From Oscillospiraceae bacterium (lineage in GTDB: Bacteria; Bacillota; Clostridia; Oscillospirales; Acutalibacteraceae), in NCBI GenBank assembly GCA_015066225.1, contig SVOT01000004.1, positions 124,001 through 188,000 of the forward strand: DNA of 64,000 nt, given 5' to 3'. Numbering within the stretch: the first letter of the stretch is position 1; every line of letters begins with the position of its first letter. Position numbers and translations under genes: made by a program. Below are positions 8,331-16,580 of this stretch, in pieces. Below the pieces are notes generated by a model. It was not told where the DNA came from and did no database searches. It worked only from the letters and a program-made list of their open reading frames with translations.

Positions 8331-8366
8331 TACATGCACACTCCATTTCATAATATGAGTACATAT

Positions 8367-8395
8367 ATTATAATTAAAGAAAACGGAATTGTCAA
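8367..8395 (-). promoter_or_regulatory. Full-consensus sigma-A promoter of the glycine-rich repeat protein
   Basis: Minus strand TTGACA (8390-8395), exactly 17 bases, TATAAT (8367-8372). Both hexamers match consensus at every position, suggesting high basal expression. Confidence 0.85.
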
Positions 8396-8435
8396 TAACT
8401 TTCACATAAGGTTGTAAATATTTTTAATATCGCTA

Positions 8436-8464
8436 TTGTTTATTTCAGATAATTATTGTAAAAT
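8436..8464 (+). promoter_or_regulatory. Promoter of the SulP-like transporter gene
   Basis: TTGTTT (8436-8441), 17-base spacer, TAAAAT (8459-8464), divergent from the promoter at 8367-8395. Confidence 0.6.
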
Positions 8465-8496
8465 ACTCTGCAATGAATGAAACTGAGGTTTATAAA

Positions 8497-9633
8497 ATGA
8501 GTGATTTTTGCGTTAAAAAAAGCAAATTAACCGACGTAGCCAACGGTATAAGTGCCGCTATGCTTATCGGCTCATACACCTTTTGTGTATGCGCCGCCGC
8601 GGGTCTCGGCAAATGGAGCATGCTCATCTGTTCTTTGATTTGCTGCGTGGCATCCATCGGCAACAAAAATAAAATCTTCGCACCGTCCACAGCACTTCTG
8701 GTGCCCGTGCTTATCATCATCGGTCAAGCAAGTGCCGCTACTCTCGCACTGAGCATAGCCTTGGGCTCCTTGCTTTTTCTTTTAATGAAAAAAGGAAAAG
8801 CGTCTATAAGCATCACCCCTGTGGTAAAAGGCGGCGTAGGTTTAGGCATTGCACTTGTTGCAACAATCCTCTTAACTAACCTTTATTTCGGTATAGGCGC
8901 AAGCGGTGCCGAAGCCTTTGAAATGTTAAAATCCTACAGATATTTAGGTTTCCACCCGAATTTCAGGGGGCTTTTATATGGAACAATAACTCTTTTTGCC
9001 ATGATTACCTACCCCTTCAAATTCAAAAAGCTCAACAAACACATCCCTGCTTCTTTCATAACACTTGCGGTTCCCTTTTTATTAAACCTTATTCTTAACC
9101 CTGTAGCTGAGCTGACAACCATCAACGAAATCCCGACTGTTGCAAGCAATGTTTTTCCGCTTTCTTCTTTGGTGTCGTTTGACAAAATAAAAATAAGCAC
9201 CCTTCTTGAGGGCATCATTTCAACAGCGTTTTTGCTTTATCTTAATTGTGCAGAAGAAAAGAAGGTACGCCCCGCAATAACAAACGTATCAACAGGGCTC
9301 CTTTCGGGTATGCCCGTTCAAGAGCATACCTGTGCAGGCTTCAGCCCCCTGTCTGCAGTGGTCTGTTACGCTCTTTGTGTTGTTGCTTTCGGCTTCTTCC
9401 CCGAAATACTCTCACGCATACCGATGCATTGCGTAGGTGCTATGCTTATCGTTTCGGTCTGGCAAAACGTTCCGTATAAATCTCTGAGTGAAGCATTCGG
9501 CAAAAAGAAAATATCATCACTTATATTTGTTGTGCTGATTTGTGTTGGTTGCATTTTTTATGCTTACCCTGTGCTTTTTGTGTGTTTTTGCTGCTCACAA
9601 ATAAAAAAGGAGGCAAAAGATGCAAAAGGATAA
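8497..9633 (+). CDS. Divergent SulP-type (SLC26-like) membrane transporter without STAS domain
   Basis: 378 aa from the ATG at 8497, chosen for GAGG eight bases upstream; an ATG 24 bases earlier sits only nine bases after the -10 box. About ten membrane segments. The blocks DVANGISAAMLIGSYTF near the start and TGLLSGMPVQEHTCAGFSPLSAVV near residue 265 resemble the SulP transmembrane domain (anion or sugar-acid exchange), but the match is weak. There is no C-terminal STAS domain. The end overlaps the next gene by 14 bases. Other multi-pass anion or purine permease families are possible. Confidence 0.5.
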   Translation: MSDFCVKKSKLTDVANGISAAMLIGSYTFCVCAAAGLGKWSMLICSLICCVASIGNKNKIFAPSTALLVPVLIIIGQASAATLALSIALGSLLFLLMKKGKASISITPVVKGGVGLGIALVATILLTNLYFGIGASGAEAFEMLKSYRYLGFHPNFRGLLYGTITLFAMITYPFKFKKLNKHIPASFITLAVPFLLNLILNPVAELTTINEIPTVASNVFPLSSLVSFDKIKISTLLEGIISTAFLLYLNCAEEKKVRPAITNVSTGLLSGMPVQEHTCAGFSPLSAVVCYALCVVAFGFFPEILSRIPMHCVGAMLIVSVWQNVPYKSLSEAFGKKKISSLIFVVLICVGCIFYAYPVLFVCFCCSQIKKEAKDAKG

Positions 9634-10630
9634 GAAAAAGCTTGCAAGAGTGATTGCAACCTGGGTTGTCACTTGTGTTATGCTCTCTGTTTTCATTCTT
9701 GATATTATTGTGGTGGCAATAGGTAACGCTCTCGTTAACAAGGTGTCCATCACCGATGAAACCTTTGAAAATGATTCAAACAGCGACAGAATTCATTTTC
9801 TGAATACCGCAAACTCCGATTGCATCATTCTCGAAAGCAACGGAAAATTTGCTCTTGTTGATTCCGGTGAGGGTAACGAAAACCCACGCAGAAAAACAGA
9901 ATATAAGGGCTACCGTGACGAGGTTATCAGCTACATCAAAAAGGTTGCCGCCGACGAAAAGGGTAATGTGAATTTTGAGTTTATTCTGGGCACACATATC
10001 CACTATGACCACGCGGGTAACTTTGAAGCTATTTTCAGCGATGAAGCTATCACCGCCAAAAAAGCCTATTTCAAAAAGTTTGACACGGACGTTTCAACAA
10101 AGCTTGAATCCGAGGATTGGGGAAACCAAAAAACATACAATAATATAATAGCTACCCTAGAAAAACGTAATATTGATGTAATAAGTAATTTGCCCGATGA
10201 AAAATTTGAGTTCGGGGATTTCACAATACAGTTTCTGAACACAAACACCGCCGATGCGCTCAAAGCAAAAGGCGAAAACGCAAGCAGTGTCGGTGTTATT
10301 GTAAAAAAAGGTGAAAAACGGGCCTTTCTCGCCGCCGACTTCACAAAAGACACAGGGCTTGAGGGAATGTATGCCGAAAAAATCGGTGATGTTGACCTTT
10401 TGAAAATCGGTCACCACGGTTACTACGGCTCATCTTCAAAAAGCTTTTTAAAGGTGCTCAAGCCCGAAATTGCAATCTGCACAAACTACATCGGCAAAAT
10501 TTACCCCAACGTCAAGTGGAACCTCACAATGTATGCGAAAGCACCCGTATTTTCTACACATCACCGGAACGGTATTATTGCAACATTCACAGACAAAAAC
10601 GAAATCATTCTTACACAAAACATAATGTAA
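9620..10630 (+). CDS. Membrane-anchored ComEC-type metallo-beta-lactamase-fold protein
   Basis: 336 aa. GGAGG lies seven bases before the ATG, inside the end of the upstream gene (14-base overlap, translational coupling). One N-terminal membrane helix (residues ~10-36) places the rest outside. HxHxDH metal motif THIHYDHAG at ~129-137, then AADFT at ~234-238 and IGHHGYYGS at ~257-265, as in the ComEC/Rec2 C-terminal hydrolase domain. Such stand-alone domains are presumed extracellular phosphoesterases or nucleases. Coupling to a transporter is unusual and could mean the hydrolysis product is imported; that is inference. Terminated by the hairpin at 10632. Confidence 0.75.
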   Translation: MQKDKKKLARVIATWVVTCVMLSVFILDIIVVAIGNALVNKVSITDETFENDSNSDRIHFLNTANSDCIILESNGKFALVDSGEGNENPRRKTEYKGYRDEVISYIKKVAADEKGNVNFEFILGTHIHYDHAGNFEAIFSDEAITAKKAYFKKFDTDVSTKLESEDWGNQKTYNNIIATLEKRNIDVISNLPDEKFEFGDFTIQFLNTNTADALKAKGENASSVGVIVKKGEKRAFLAADFTKDTGLEGMYAEKIGDVDLLKIGHHGYYGSSSKSFLKVLKPEIAICTNYIGKIYPNVKWNLTMYAKAPVFSTHHRNGIIATFTDKNEIILTQNIM

Positions 10631-10631
10631 A

Positions 10632-10670
10632 AGAACTCGGTACACATTGCGGTACCGAGTTCTGGTTTTA
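10632..10670 (+). terminator. Rho-independent terminator after the MBL-fold gene
   Basis: 12-bp stem AGAACTCGGTAC/GTACCGAGTTCT (10632-10643 with 10652-10663) followed by GGTTTTA. Confidence 0.85.
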
Positions 10671-10678
10671 TAAAGTTA

Positions 10679-11239
10679 TCACAGTAATTTCCCGAGTAGT
10701 GAAACTGCGGGTAAAACGAAATTAAAGATCCACGGAAATGCAACGGCAAAAGCAACCGCCAGAATAAATGTTATTGAATATCTTTCTAAGAACGCCATTG
10801 CATACGCAACACCGAAGAACGGTGCAAGAAGCACCTTCAAAGCCACACTGCCGTCTTTTGAATAGAACATATCCTTGAATGAAAGTATATCCTCAAAAGA
10901 GGGGGCACAGTTTGCAAGACAGGAAACACCCACGTAAAGGAATACCCAATATTTTATTGCGGCATAGTTGCCGAGATAAATAATTCTGTAAGAGCCGCTC
11001 AGAAGCAAAAGGAAGCCCAGAATAAAGTTAAGTGTGAAGGGCAACCAACACATAAGAAATGCCTGTTTTTTTGTTTTGAGAAGCTCGTGCTCCACGTGGC
11101 CGCAAAGCTCGCTGACCTTAAACGCTCTTATATCCTCTGCAACGATTTTTGCAACGCGGCAGACAAGATGCTCCCAGAAAACTCTCATTTCTGTTCCGAA
11201 AAAGGTCAGCACACGTGTAATAACATAAAGATGTATCAT
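10679..11239 (-). CDS. Uncharacterised multi-pass membrane protein
   Basis: 186 aa, unrecognised. About four membrane segments (around 65-85, 95-112, 135-150, 158-180) after an N-terminal region with CGHVEHELLKTKKQAF. The His/Glu cluster HVEHE is suggestive but is not a full HExxH metalloprotease motif. The ATG overlaps the TGA of the upstream TPR gene by four bases, so the two are translationally coupled and likely work together. Convergent with the MBL-fold gene. Confidence 0.65.
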   Translation of the reverse strand: MIHLYVITRVLTFFGTEMRVFWEHLVCRVAKIVAEDIRAFKVSELCGHVEHELLKTKKQAFLMCWLPFTLNFILGFLLLLSGSYRIIYLGNYAAIKYWVFLYVGVSCLANCAPSFEDILSFKDMFYSKDGSVALKVLLAPFFGVAYAMAFLERYSITFILAVAFAVAFPWIFNFVLPAVSLLGKLL

Positions 11240-12726
11240 TCCACTTCACCTGTCCCTTTCGTAAACATATCCTTTGCGGATATTTCGCCCTTGAGATAGC
11301 TTTTTATTTTGTCTGACAGCTTGGCATCCATATCCTCAATTGCTTTTTTGTATTCTTCCACCTTGTCGTCGTTGCCAAGCTCATTTTCAATTACTATTGC
11401 GGTTTCATAGGCATTGACATATTGGTCAATCTGCAACGCCGTATCAACAGCCTCTTTTGCAGAGTCGTAATCGCCCTTTACAACGTACGCCATAGCAAGT
11501 GCTCTGTAAAAATCCGGGAAGTTCGGCTCGATTGCGATACCGTCTTTAGCCCATTGAATTGCCTTGTCGGGTTGATTCTGCATTCTGTAAATTGAAGAAT
11601 AGAGCTCATAGGCATCGGCAGAATCGAGATTGTTTTTATAAAGCTTATCGGCATATTCGGTAGCTTTATCAATATTTCCGAGCTGCAGCTCAACAGAGCC
11701 CAGCTGATATGCATAAAGCCACAACAAGTCGGGCTCAAGCTCCGCAACTCTGTTCATATATGCGTAAAATTCGTCGTTTTTGCCCAAGGAATAAGCGAGC
11801 ATACTCTGATACCAGCGCACAGCTGCTTCACTGCAATTTGCTTTTTGTGTAGTCTCGCTGTCTGCAGAAATAACCGAAACCTTTTCGCCTAATATATCCT
11901 CAAGGTCGGAAGTCATTGCTTCATAAACCTTTTCATCCTTACCATCAAAGTCTGCATACTCCTCGTTTTCCGTAACGGCATAAACCTTTTGAAGCGTGCC
12001 GTAGATAATAAGGCTCTTTGTTCGCATATCTGCGTATTCTTTGTAAATGGGCATATTAAGCTCCGCCGGAGTAAGCGTTGAGTCAATCAACGTAACAAGC
12101 TGGCTCATTGAGCTGACACCCTGTGGCATTGTATCATATAAGATATCAACCATTTTCAAGGAGGCGGTTTTTGAAACCGAGTTCTGCTCCTTGAGGGCAG
12201 ATGCTGCATCGTTATATTCGTAATATGCAGAATAAAGCTTGCCCTGAGCATAATATTCGTCGCCCTGCTTCACGTTTTCATATATTTTGTAATCAACCGC
12301 AAAATTCAGCACGCTGACTACTGCCACAAAAACAACCGCAACAGCAAGAATAAGCGTGGGGATACTGAAGGGATAACGGCGCATAGCCTCTGTGCAGACA
12401 TCACAGTACTCGTGGTTCTGACCGTATGATCTATCCTTCACACGCTCACCGCAGCACTGGCACAAATCCTCTTCGGGAATACTGTTTTCTTCAGAAAAAC
12501 CGTTTTGCTCCAACTCATCGGGAGTCATATTCTTTGCTTTTTCATATTCGTTTTTAAAGGTCAGCGCCAGCTGTTCAAGCTCCAAAGACAAATCATCATT
12601 TGAATACTCTGAGGTTTTATTCATAGCGGAAGCAACTCGGTCCTCGGAAAGAACCTTGTCATCAATGATTTTCGCCGCCATATCCTGAACCGACTCAAGC
12701 TCACCCTTTGTTTTTTTATCTCTCAA
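11236..12726 (-). CDS. Zinc-ribbon, single-pass TPR protein (TTG start)
   Basis: 496 aa from TTG at 12724-12726. I prefer this start because GAGGGGG sits seven bases upstream, and because the promoter at 12758-12786 overlaps the first 20 codons of the longer frame. N-terminal cytoplasmic part with a CQCCGERV..YCDVC zinc ribbon (~100-130), a membrane helix (~135-160), then an outside region of tetratricopeptide-type helices (for example DKAIQWAKDGIAIEPNFPDFY). Likely a scaffold joining an intracellular zinc ribbon to an extracellular helical-repeat domain. Function unknown; coupled to the membrane protein at 10679. Confidence 0.75.
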   Translation of the reverse strand: MRDKKTKGELESVQDMAAKIIDDKVLSEDRVASAMNKTSEYSNDDLSLELEQLALTFKNEYEKAKNMTPDELEQNGFSEENSIPEEDLCQCCGERVKDRSYGQNHEYCDVCTEAMRRYPFSIPTLILAVAVVFVAVVSVLNFAVDYKIYENVKQGDEYYAQGKLYSAYYEYNDAASALKEQNSVSKTASLKMVDILYDTMPQGVSSMSQLVTLIDSTLTPAELNMPIYKEYADMRTKSLIIYGTLQKVYAVTENEEYADFDGKDEKVYEAMTSDLEDILGEKVSVISADSETTQKANCSEAAVRWYQSMLAYSLGKNDEFYAYMNRVAELEPDLLWLYAYQLGSVELQLGNIDKATEYADKLYKNNLDSADAYELYSSIYRMQNQPDKAIQWAKDGIAIEPNFPDFYRALAMAYVVKGDYDSAKEAVDTALQIDQYVNAYETAIVIENELGNDDKVEEYKKAIEDMDAKLSDKIKSYLKGEISAKDMFTKGTGEVE

Positions 12727-12757
12727 GGAAAAACCCCCTCGGAAAAATCTTTTTATC

Positions 12758-12786
12758 ATTTTATCATCATTTGTGACAAAATTCAA
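12758..12786 (-). promoter_or_regulatory. Promoter of the zinc-ribbon TPR gene
   Basis: Minus strand TTGAAT (12781-12786), 17-base spacer, TAAAAT (12758-12763). A transcript would begin near 12751, about 25 bases before the TTG start and after all upstream in-frame ATG codons. Confidence 0.7.
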
Positions 12787-12834
12787 ATAAAATCTGAAAT
12801 TCCCGAAGAGGTTTACAAATATTTTACTTTTAAA

Positions 12835-13428
12835 TTATTTTTTTCGTTTTCTTATCTTGATTTCAGGTGCACTCAAATCAAACAAAGCACCGATTACAAC
12901 GCAACCGAAAACAGTAATTGCGAGCTCGGGCAGCATATATCCACCGTTGTAGGACAATGAATATTCCCACACAGCCTGTGCGCCCTGAGAATAGTCACCC
13001 CAGATTGTGACACCGCTGACAAAGTGGCACAAAAATCTGATAACCGAAACCACCGCACCGCCTAAAGCCAACGAAACAGAAGGCTCCTTAACCTTGCTTC
13101 TGAACATTCCGCCAAGGCCAAGACAACCGAAAGCTATTATGTAATCCGCAAAAATAAGTATCAGATATGCCAATATTCCGCTGACGTATGCAAAATTACC
13201 CATACCGAAAAGCATTTGTATGATACCCATTGTAAGACCGCCGAATACGCCCCACTTCACACCATAGCGATATGAAATAACAATCATAGGCACCTGGCTG
13301 AATATTGTGACACTTCCCCCGAAAGGAAATTTCACCACGGCAAGCTCCGACAGAATTGTTGCAAGTGCAAGCATTATTGCGGTTTCTGCAAGCCGTCTTA
13401 TTTTTTGTTTTTTTGTAAGTTCATTCAT
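12835..13428 (-). CDS. thiT: Thiamine-specific ECF transporter S component
   Basis: 197 aa with six membrane segments. The pattern LAETAIMLALATILSELAV at the start, WGVFGGLTMGIIQMLFG in the middle and the late HFVSGVTIWGDYS...YSLSYNGGYMLPE region match ThiT, whose aromatic and Asn/His/Glu residues hold thiamine. It captures thiamine at the membrane and relies on a shared energy module (EcfA, EcfA', EcfT), which is not in the window. The TPP riboswitch directly upstream confirms the substrate. GGAGG precedes the ATG. Confidence 0.92.
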   Translation of the reverse strand: MNELTKKQKIRRLAETAIMLALATILSELAVVKFPFGGSVTIFSQVPMIVISYRYGVKWGVFGGLTMGIIQMLFGMGNFAYVSGILAYLILIFADYIIAFGCLGLGGMFRSKVKEPSVSLALGGAVVSVIRFLCHFVSGVTIWGDYSQGAQAVWEYSLSYNGGYMLPELAITVFGCVVIGALFDLSAPEIKIRKRKK

Positions 13429-13453
13429 AAAAATTAATACCTCCGAATTAAAA

Positions 13454-13490
13454 TCTCCCTACGGCGGTAACACAGCCATAGGGAGAGAGT
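13454..13490 (-). terminator. Riboswitch expression-platform terminator for thiT
   Basis: Minus-strand stem TCTCCCTAYGGC/GCCGTAGGGAGA (13475-13486 with 13454-13465) followed by TTTT, ending about five bases before the thiT GGAGG. It is the likely off-switch when TPP is bound. Confidence 0.8.
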
Positions 13491-13499
13491 ATCTCAAAG

Positions 13500-13595
13500 G
13501 TATTTTTCCTACGGCGGCATTATCCGCATCAGGTTATTAGGGTCAGAAAAGGAATGTTTTCTATCTCAGCCGACGTCCGTCAGCCCCCCTGTTTT
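13500..13595 (-). promoter_or_regulatory. TPP riboswitch aptamer (THI element) controlling thiT
   Basis: Minus strand contains the conserved parts in order: GGGGGGCTGACGG, GGCTGAGA (pyrimidine-binding arm), ACCC, AACCTGATGCGGATAATGCC and GCCGTAGGAA (pyrophosphate-binding arm). It lies between the thiT promoter and a terminator hairpin, so thiamine pyrophosphate should end transcription early. Confidence 0.95.
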
Positions 13596-13656
13596 ATTTT
13601 CGGCACACCAAGGAAAACCTTGAAAAGATGTAGCTACAAATCTTTGTGCAAAAATC

Positions 13657-13684
13657 ATTATACTAAAAAATCGAAAAATGTCAA
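13657..13684 (-). promoter_or_regulatory. Promoter of the thiT riboswitch transcript
   Basis: Minus strand TTGACA (13679-13684), 16-base spacer, TATAAT (13657-13662), giving a leader of about 220 bases that contains the aptamer and terminator. Confidence 0.8.
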
Positions 13685-13687
13685 TAT

Positions 13688-13726
13688 AAAAAAGCTGTAA
13701 AAACTCATCATTTTTACAGCTTTTTT
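13688..13726. terminator. Terminator after minD
   Basis: Stem AAAAAAGCTGTAAAAA/TTTTTACAGCTTTTTT with a 7-base loop; A- and T-runs on both sides. It ends the minus-strand morphogenesis run just upstream of the thiT promoter. Confidence 0.85.
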
Positions 13727-13728
13727 CA

Positions 13729-14448
13729 TCAAAGATTTTTCACTCTGAACGGAAGATTTTCGCCATCCATTCTTTTAGCTATGCGTACAATCGCTTCGTT
13801 GCCCTTGCAGGAATACGGGATTTTTTCACCGTCGGAGCAATTATATATTTCTTCAGAATACGGAACAATGCCCAGAAGCCTTGCACCGACAGTGTCTATA
13901 ACCGAATCCACATCTATTTTCCTGTGTGTTTTTTTATTGAATTTGTTAACCACAAGTCTCACATCATTTATACCCGCTTTGCGAACACCGTCGCAGGCAT
14001 AGGACGCCGCACGTATGCTTACAGTGTCCGGTGTTGTGATTATAACACAGCTGTCGCCCGAGCCCGCCGAAAGAAGAAAGCCTCTTTCAAGCCCCGCAGG
14101 CGCATCAAGAAAAATGTAATCGAAGTCTTTTTTATAGGGTCCGATTGCTTCCTTGAATTTCTCGGGCGTGTAGCTTTCGGAAAAATCAATGGGTGCCGGC
14201 AAAAGATAAAGATTTCTGCTGACCTCTATAACTGCCTGTCTGAAATCACAATTGCCCTTTAAAAGGTCGCCCCAGTTATAAACAGTTTTTTCGGCAACAC
14301 CGAGAAGTATGTCAAGGCTTCTCACGCCGATATCCATATCAACAAGAAGCACCCTTTTATCGTGCAGGGCGTGCACCTTGCCCACGCAAGAGCAAAATGT
14401 GGATTTACCCACTCCGCCTTTTGCGGATGCAACTGTAACAACTTTCAT
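13729..14448 (-). CDS. minD: MinD/ParA-type P-loop ATPase at the end of the mre operon
   Basis: 239 aa. Deviant Walker A KGGVGKST near the N-terminus, switch DMDIGVRSLD and DAPAG mark the MinD/ParA class. AAGGTGATAAA precedes the ATG, ten bases after PBP2. The neighbourhood mreB-mreC-mreD-pbp2-minD is the classical one for MinD, but minC is missing. The C-terminus (ENLPFRVKNL) lacks the usual amphipathic membrane helix of MinD. It may place the division site with a MinC encoded elsewhere, or be a MinD paralogue with another cargo; the second reading is reasonable given the missing tail. Confidence 0.75.
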   Translation of the reverse strand: MKVVTVASAKGGVGKSTFCSCVGKVHALHDKRVLLVDMDIGVRSLDILLGVAEKTVYNWGDLLKGNCDFRQAVIEVSRNLYLLPAPIDFSESYTPEKFKEAIGPYKKDFDYIFLDAPAGLERGFLLSAGSGDSCVIITTPDTVSIRAASYACDGVRKAGINDVRLVVNKFNKKTHRKIDVDSVIDTVGARLLGIVPYSEEIYNCSDGEKIPYSCKGNEAIVRIAKRMDGENLPFRVKNL

Positions 14449-14457
14449 TTTATCACC

Positions 14458-16569
14458 TTACGGAATAAGATTATCGGGTATTCCCGCCGTGTCGTATTTT
14501 GTGCGCTGACCGAAATAGTAATTATAAACCGGTACCGCCGCCTGAGAGGTCTGGCTACCTGTAAGGGCATTTTCTGCAACTATTGCAATGGCTATTTCGG
14601 GGTCGTCGTATGGCGCAAAGGAAATAAAGAACCCGTTATTGCAGGTCATTGTGACACCGCTTTCGGTTGTTCTTTTAACCTGTGACGTACCTGTTTTACC
14701 CGCAACGTCAACTATACAATCCTTATAATAGTACGAAGATGCACCGTTTTTAACAACGTTATGCATACCTTCTTTTACAATCTCAAGGGTTTTGTCGCTG
14801 ACATTGATTGTGTTAAGAACTGTGGGCTCTGTTTCATATATAATCTCAGACATATCTGCAGAGAGAACGGACTTTATAATATAGGGCTTGTATCGTGTAC
14901 CGCCGTTTGCTATTGTTGCACAATAGTTGGCAAGCTGAAGAGGTGTGAAAAGGTTATCAGACTGACCGATTGCCGCCTGAACGGTGTCACCGGGGTTCCA
15001 CACCTGGTTATTTGCCTCTTTGTTGGCGATGCTTGCAAGCATACCCTCTGCCTCAGGCAATTCTATACCTGTTTTCTGACCGAGACCGAGAAGATTGCAA
15101 TATTTGTTCATTTTGTCTATACCAAGGGTTTTGCCCGTTTCAAAGAAGAAAATGTTGCAGGATTTTTCAATGGCAGTTGTAACGTTGAGGTAACCGTGAC
15201 TTGAAAGGCATTTGAAGGTTTGGTCCTCAAGAACGTAGGTTCCGCCGCAGTAGCAGCTGCTGTTGATATCTATTTCTTTTTCCTCAAGTGCCGCAATTGC
15301 TACGGCAGGCTTCATTGTTGAACCGGGAGCATAGGCACTTTGCAGACTTCTGTTCCACAGGGGACTTTCAGTGTCTGCAACAAGCTTATCATAATCCTTG
15401 AAATATCTTGTGATATCATACGACGGCAATGATACGCTGGCTAAAACTGCCCCTGTTTTGCAGTTCATAACCACCATAGCACCCGCTGTGCCGAAATATG
15501 ATGAGTTTTTATTGTCAACAAGCATATCCGCAAGGGCTTTTGCCGCAACCTTCTGAAGCTCGGCATCAACGGTTGTGACAACCGTGTTACCCTGAACCGG
15601 CTTTGAAAGATAGGCTTCCGTAACGCTTCCGTCAGATGCGGTGGTTGTTGTTTTTATTCCGTTAACACCTCTGAGGTAGCTTTCCATAGCGTATTCTATA
15701 CCGCTTTTTCCGTAGCTGTCATTTAAGGTATATGCATTATTTTTCAGAACGGAAATCTGGGCACCTGTCAACGCTTCGTCACTAAGCTTTTCCTTGAGTT
15801 TGTTGCTTTCAAGAGCATATTCATCAGCGCTGATTGAGCCCACAACACCAAGAATGTGAGAATAGCTTGTAGTATCCTTGTATTCACGATAGCCCACAGC
15901 CTCAGAAGCAACGCCCGCATACTTCTCGCTGTTTTCCATTATCGTTGCCACAACATTTGTGGGCACGTCCTCTGCAAAGGTATAGGGTGATACAACTGAA
16001 AACGATGCATATTTCATACCGAAGCAAACAGCCGCAATATTTCTTGCGTCCTCGGGTGAATACTCTTCAAGACCGTATCTTTTGATTAACGCCTGCATAC
16101 ATTCATCAGCAGTTGAATCTGTACCCTTTTCAAGCTCAAGCATATTTTCTGACACCATATACTCAAACTCTGTCATGCGTTCTTTATCAATAACAAGAAC
16201 GCCTTTTTTGTTATATTTCAATGGCAGAATATCTTTCCACTCAAGGTCGTTTTTTTCAAACAGGCTTATAAGTGAAAAAATAACATCATTTCTTTCCTGC
16301 TGATTTTTTGCAGCAGGGAAATCCGCGTGTTTAAAAACAATAGAATTTCCTGTTCTGTTTGTTACAAGGGGTAAACCGTTACAATCAAGAATTTCTCCCC
16401 TTGAGGCTTTAACAGAGCTCACCGAAACCGCAAGGCTGTCCGCCGCGGCTTTATACTTTTCACCGTTAACAAGCTGTGTTCTGCCAAGAGCAATCACTAA
16501 CAGCAGAAAAAGCACGCCGATGATAACGGTGCCCGATATTCTTCTTCTTTTTCTTAAATTGACTGACAT
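14458..16569 (-). CDS. mrdA: Penicillin-binding protein 2 (elongation transpeptidase)
   Basis: 703 aa: one N-terminal membrane helix (~12-29), dimerisation domain with ASRGEILDCNG (~55-65), and transpeptidase domain with nucleophile STMK (Ser417), SCN (470-472) and KTGT (~626-629). It cross-links peptidoglycan during side-wall growth, working with RodA and MreBCD. The SSCYCGGTY...KC cysteine cluster near 438-454 sits where other Firmicute PBP2 proteins also have one. RodA is not encoded next to it. AAGGTGTCGAAAA precedes the ATG. Confidence 0.93.
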   Translation of the reverse strand: MSVNLRKRRRISGTVIIGVLFLLLVIALGRTQLVNGEKYKAAADSLAVSVSSVKASRGEILDCNGLPLVTNRTGNSIVFKHADFPAAKNQQERNDVIFSLISLFEKNDLEWKDILPLKYNKKGVLVIDKERMTEFEYMVSENMLELEKGTDSTADECMQALIKRYGLEEYSPEDARNIAAVCFGMKYASFSVVSPYTFAEDVPTNVVATIMENSEKYAGVASEAVGYREYKDTTSYSHILGVVGSISADEYALESNKLKEKLSDEALTGAQISVLKNNAYTLNDSYGKSGIEYAMESYLRGVNGIKTTTTASDGSVTEAYLSKPVQGNTVVTTVDAELQKVAAKALADMLVDNKNSSYFGTAGAMVVMNCKTGAVLASVSLPSYDITRYFKDYDKLVADTESPLWNRSLQSAYAPGSTMKPAVAIAALEEKEIDINSSCYCGGTYVLEDQTFKCLSSHGYLNVTTAIEKSCNIFFFETGKTLGIDKMNKYCNLLGLGQKTGIELPEAEGMLASIANKEANNQVWNPGDTVQAAIGQSDNLFTPLQLANYCATIANGGTRYKPYIIKSVLSADMSEIIYETEPTVLNTINVSDKTLEIVKEGMHNVVKNGASSYYYKDCIVDVAGKTGTSQVKRTTESGVTMTCNNGFFISFAPYDDPEIAIAIVAENALTGSQTSQAAVPVYNYYFGQRTKYDTAGIPDNLIP

Positions 16570-16580
16570 TTTTCGACACC

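Noticed and set aside
13729-14448. ParA plasmid/chromosome partition gene
   Set aside because: No ParB or parS nearby and the mreBCD-PBP2 neighbourhood favours MinD.
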